Position numbers and translations under genes: made by a program
Notes under the pieces: generated by a model
Database searches by the model: none
Told to the model about the DNA's origin: nothing
What the model saw: the letters and a program-made list of their open reading frames with translations, nothing else
Shown here: one piece after another, positions 59,605 to 64,000 of the stretch
Position numbering within the stretch: position 1 is the first letter of the stretch
Layout of the letters: every line of letters begins with the position of its first letter
Assembly (NCBI GenBank): GCA_038049695.1
Contig: CP142456.1
Location: 45,302,001 to 45,366,000, forward strand
DNA length: 64,000 nt
Direction of reading: 5' to 3'
DNA from: Cinnamomum chago
Lineage: Eukaryota > Streptophyta > Magnoliopsida > Laurales > Lauraceae

Positions 59605-62600
59605 TGTGAGAACCCGACCCCTGATCTCTTGGATTAGCGTTGTTTTATTTGTGGATTAGTTCTTTTAGTGGGATTAGTAGTTGTTGGGTTGAGTTTGTGA
59701 GATAGAATGATTTTTCTTCTAGTTTTGGGCTTTTGAGTGCTTTGGTAGCTAGTGGGGCCCTTTGGGGGTTCCCTTTTCGGCTTTGCTTTTCTTGTGAGAT
59801 TTTCCCGATTTGTTTCGTATTGTGTTTTTGGCCCATTGCATTCATCTTAAGGAATCCTACAACTTTCATGTTGATCCCATATCCATTTGAGAACCCGAAA
59901 CCCGATTTCTTGGCCTTGAGGGCAAAACAGTCTTTTCACACCAAATCTGTACCCAAAACCCGATATTCTCGAAATCCGTGAAACATACACTTTTTGGAAA
60001 CTAGATATTTCGGCGATCATTTCTTCCTTCTTCGTCGAATTCATCCGAGGACCCGAGAGAGATGATTTCCGCCAAGTTAGTTCCTTTAGTTATGGGACCC
60101 AACCCAACCCAACTCACTTGTTAACAAGGGAAGCCATTTCCCTTCTTCTTCATTCTTCTTTTCCAGCACAAGTGAGAAGCTAGGGCATTGTGAGGAACCC
60201 TTCCTCTTCTTCTTGCTTCCCATCACTCAATCCACTTCCAAGCTTGCACCAAGAAGAGATTGGAGGCCACCATCTTCTTCATCTCCTTGACGACTTTCTT
60301 TCCATAGCTTTTGTGGAGCTCACCAACCATTACAAGATTCCCTTAGAGCTTACCATTTCCATTAGAGGACCTTGCAAGTAAGTGTTCTTCTTCATCTTCT
60401 AGATATGTGTTCTTCTAGCCTTAGAGAACCTCCACCTTGATTATTGAGAAGTTTCCTTGTCATTTCATGGTTTAACCCATTTTAGGGCTTTTTTGGGGGT
60501 TTTTGTAGAGATTGTTGATCTTGAGCTTGAGAAGGGATTAGGAGCTTGGATTTGCTTGATTAGAGTCAAAGGCAAGTGGATGAATGGATGGTTTTAATGT
60601 TATCAAAGTTTTATGAGAATTCCTAAATTTATTACTTGTTCTTGATAATTTGATATAAGCTTCACATATGCTTCTTGCTATAGTTCTATTGATTTTGAAA
60701 AATGCATATTATGGGTCTTGCTCTCTTGATTAAATCTCTTGGAAATTATGCATTTCATTTGATCAAGTTTACTCATATGGTTTTTTTTATAAAGAATAGG
60801 ATTGGTTTGGCTAATCATGGTTATGTTTATGAGTTGCATTGATTTGAAATTGATACTCATTTATAGAGTTGTGCTAAAACATCTTTGGTTATGGAAATGT
60901 GATCAATAGACCTTGTTATCTATAAATGTTGACTCAAATGAACCCTTGTCTATGATGGGAACTCCTCTCCTTGTTTGGGGATTGAATGTGAAGAAAGAGG
61001 TTGGATTTAATGATTCATTGAAGTCTTGATGGGAGTTTGATTGTAATTAGAATGTTGTTGAAGTAAGGAAAAACTCATTTGTATAAGTGTTGGAAAGGAA
61101 AAAGGAAGAGAAAGGAGGGAACTGAACTGCCAGAATTCAGTTTCTGGACAGTTCGCTCGAGCGACCATGACAGTTCGCTCGAGCGACCTGTCCAGAAAGG
61201 CATACGGGCGTTCCAGTAGCTAGTTCGCTCGACCACATTTAAATAACCGCTCGAACGATGAGTTCGCTCGAGCGAACTCCCAGATTCGCTCGAGCGATGC
61301 TGTCTGCCTGGCCTGATGCGCGGGTACAGAATTCAGTTTGAGTCCAGTGGGTTTTGAGGTTTATTTTCTTCGTGGACCTTGGCTAACCTCCTCGAACTCA
61401 CTCGACCATATGTGGGAGCGTCTTGAGCCGATGCTCTTCACGGTTGGTTCGGTAGCATCGAAGTTCAATACATTTCAATCTTGAACGGGATGGAACGACG
61501 CGATATCTTCGTTATATCTAAACACAAGTCTTTCCCTTGGTTATCGCGAATTCTATTCCTTTCGGTGACTGAATAGGTTGCTCGATGTTTCCGAATTAAT
61601 GTCATACCTAGGATGGACCGTTGATAATCTTGATTCTTGCTATTGTAACATCTAGAACTACCCATAAGCTCATGTTAAATTTTGGAAGTAGTAAAAGTGC
61701 ATAAGGAGCCCGGAATGTCTTCAAACTCAAGGAGTACCAAGTAATTGTTATAATCGACATACGGGACCCCTATTCACTTAAATAGATCTTGAAATTAATA
61801 CTTTTCCCGAAATTGTCATAGTTCATTGTTTCACCTCTTGTCCCGAGATTTGCATTACATGACTTGTTTTCCCGAAAGCATTGAAGTTACATTAGTAATA
61901 GTTACTTGTCCCGAAATGTATTGCCCGATATGATATGACAGTGTGCCCTTGAGCACCCCCGTTTACCCGTTTATTTATGTGCCCTTGAGCACCCCCGTTT
62001 ACCCGTTTATTTACTGTACTTGATTACTTGCATATGTCTCGATTGGTTTTAACCTATGAGTCGGCATCACTAAGCTTGGATACCTTGTCAGTCTGATCCA
62101 CTGACTTGGAGATCCCTCTCCCGTCCCGCCAGCTGCAGTTTGGATCCCGATACCCGGTTATTGCCGTGGTCCCGTCCCGATACCCGGTTCGCTACCGTGG
62201 TCCCGTTCCCGTGTATTTATTATTGTATATATGATTTACGTTGAGTCTCCTCACCTTGTGTGACTGAGACCAACGTCCCGCTCTTGTCACTTCGGTGATA
62301 GAGGACTTAGCTTCTTGTGATTGCCATCTTGCCAGTTCCCGATTCCTTGGACACCCGACATGGTTTATATTGCTTACTTGTTTTCAGTTAAATGATTCAT
62401 TGCTTCTATGAAAGTTGTTATTTAGATAAGTGTTAATGCTCTCTATTGTAAATTCAGTCACTATTATATTGTTTTTATGTCCTTTGCACACGCACATGTT
62501 TTACAGGAATGCCGGTTGGGTAAATACCCGTGCTTTTACATATGTTTCAAACGATAAATGATTTTGCTAGATTTATATGATTACACGTGTTTTAAGGGAA

Positions 62601-63769
62601 TACCCGAATTGTTAAATACCCGTGCCTTGTTTTAAAGGACATTTGGTTTGTCAGATATCTATGTTTATACCTGTTTTTAAATGAATACCCGAATTGTTAA
62701 ATACCCATGCTTTGAAATAGGTTTCAAATGACACTTGTTTTGCCAGATTCCTACGTTTATACCTATTTTACATGATACCCGATTTGTTTAAATATCCATA
62801 CTTTGGAATAGGTTTAAATGAGCATTAGTCTTGTTGGATCTCTTTGGTTACACCTGTTTTAAACGATACCCGATTTATTAAATATCCATATTTCTACATA
62901 GGTTTCAAATGGACATTGGTTTTGCTAGACTGTTATGGATACCTGATTTGTTGTATACTTGTGTTTTACTTAAGTTTCAAATGAACGTTTGTTTTGTCAA
63001 ACCACTATATTTATACATGTTTTAGACGAATACCCGATTGTCAAATATCTATGATTATAGATGATGTAAATGAATACATGTTTTATTAGATGTTCATGTT
63101 TTACCCGTGCTTGAAATGAATACAAGTTTTCCCCGAGATTCCCGACTTTGCACCCGTTTAATTATATGCAGTACTTGATCGATTAGCATGATTTATTATA
63201 TGTTTTATTCTTTAGTATAATTGTGATCTTTTCATCCACCTGCCAGACCGTCGTGTCTGGCCCACTACTTTTGGTACTCAGGTTCAGATTTATTCGCCCC
63301 GAGTTGAGTGTTTTGTTGGCTTTGGAGCCATGCCTTGCAGGTTGTTTTGTCGGCTATGTCATGTAGACATTGAGTCTGACATCGGAGCTACGTCACATTT
63401 AGGTAGTAGTTTATAGCTTATTGTTGTATGGCTTTTGTTAGCCCTTTTCCTTGGGATTCTTAATTAATGTACATTGATAATTGTAACTTGAACATATTTG
63501 GGAATGTAATATCCTGTTACTGTCAGCTCTGTAATTTATTGTGATGGTTACTCCAGTCTGATATGATTCTTGATATAATAGCTATGGGCTAAAGGTTGAG
63601 TGCGACGCGGAATCCGATGGCCACGGACTTCGGGTCGCAACACCACAAATGCTTCCGCAAAATATTCAGAATGTGTTGTCTTCACACACGCGGATCCTGG
63701 GAGAAGAAAAATATAATTTATGCTTAATCCCATCTCCCGCCCCCGAGGTTTCGGTTCGGGGGCGTGACA
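59605..63769 (+). mobile_element. Array LTR 5 (terminal)
   Basis: 4165 bp. C in the CATTCTTCTTTTCC run, G in GATAATTGTAAC, private TTTATTTATGTG at about 61979. The end is followed by the CAAGG TSD rather than a PBS. Confidence 0.95.
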
Positions 63770-63774
63770 CAAGG
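63770..63774. repeat. Target-site duplication, right copy, tandem array
   Basis: CAAGG, matching 35576-35580. Confidence 0.92.
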
Positions 63775-64000
63775 TGAGGAGAAACAACGCAAATCATATA
63801 TACAATATAAATATACGGGAACGGGACCACGGTAGCGAACCGGGTATCGGGACGGGACCACGGTAATGACCGGGTATCGGGATCCAAACTGCAGCTGGCG
63901 GGACGGGAGAGGGATTTCCAAGTCGGTGGATCAAACCGACAAGGTATCCAAGCTTAGTGATGCCGACACATAGGTTAAATAACACATCGATACATATACA
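63775..64000 (-). mobile_element. Ty3 LTR C, continuation
   Basis: TGAGGAGAAACAACG onward matches 11311-11540 of LTR D almost base for base, so LTR C resumes here and leaves the window. No gene. Confidence 0.85.

Larger units (their letters stand above)
35581..63769 (+). mobile_element. Tandem LTR retrotransposon array: five LTRs, four internal regions
   Basis: 28,189 bp, equal to 4 x 6006 + 4165. LTRs (TGTGAGAACCCGACC ... GGGGGCGTGACA) start at 35581, 41587, 47593, 53599 and 59605. Internal regions start at 39746, 45752, 51758 and 57764. Each internal region has a PBS at its start and a PPT at its end, so each LTR-internal-LTR trio looks like an element, yet neighbours share LTRs and only one TSD pair brackets the whole. 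No length differences between units; about 15 single-base variants seen. No gag or pol: a large non-autonomous (LARD-like) Ty3 derivative. Confidence 0.95.

Noticed and set aside
35581-63769. Tandem gene cluster or classical satellite
   Set aside because: Each unit has LTR termini, a PBS and a PPT, and none contains a gene; the period is far longer than classical satellites.

Overview
The window is plant nuclear DNA made almost entirely of nested LTR retrotransposons. I recognise no host gene. Plant Ty1/copia and Ty3/gypsy protein motifs, initiator-Met tRNA primer-binding sites (TGGTATCAGAGC), very long LTRs and a captured piece of plastid rpoA all point to a retrotransposon-rich flowering plant, probably a eudicot with a large genome. 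Element boundaries below were placed by hand from TG...CA termini, 5-bp target-site duplications (TSDs), primer-binding sites (PBS) and polypurine tracts (PPT).

Layout. (1) A minus-strand Ty3/gypsy element, 'element A' (probably a Tekay/Del-like chromovirus), runs off the left edge. Its broken gag lies at 1-797 and 20295-20539, and its 5' LTR is at 20700-22547 plus 32720-34172. (2) Its gag is split by a plus-oriented solo LTR E (798-4316), which carries the plastid rpoA fragment, and by a complete but dead minus-strand copia element K (4326-20289, two 1746-bp LTRs, TSD GTAAT). (3) The leader of K contains a truncated Ty3 LTR D (10530-12200) joined to a minus-strand, gag-only SIRE/Maximus-like copia derivative (12201-17564). 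(4) LTR A is interrupted by solo LTR B (22548-32714). B in turn is interrupted by a young, complete, gene-less SIRE-like element on the plus strand (24097-31468, two 2213-bp LTRs, TSD GGTCG). (5) Element A ends in another SIRE-like internal fragment (34173-34781), followed by a minus-oriented Ty3 LTR C (34782-35580, resuming at 63775). (6) LTR C is interrupted by a 28,189-bp tandem array of a gene-less Ty3 derivative: five 4165-bp LTRs alternating with four 1841-bp internal regions. The period is exactly 6006 bp and one TSD pair (CAAGG) brackets the whole array.

There is no working gene system. The coding remnants are gag, protease, integrase, reverse transcriptase and RNase H relics with several stop codons and frameshifts. 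The more interesting content is non-coding: the tandem LTR array; plastid DNA inside an LTR; short palindrome clusters in the LTRs of both superfamilies; a hairpin in Ty3 LTRs with a compensated base pair; and a roughly 2-kb non-coding domain of the SIRE-like elements studded with about 25 spaced copies of a TAGTTATATCT-like motif.
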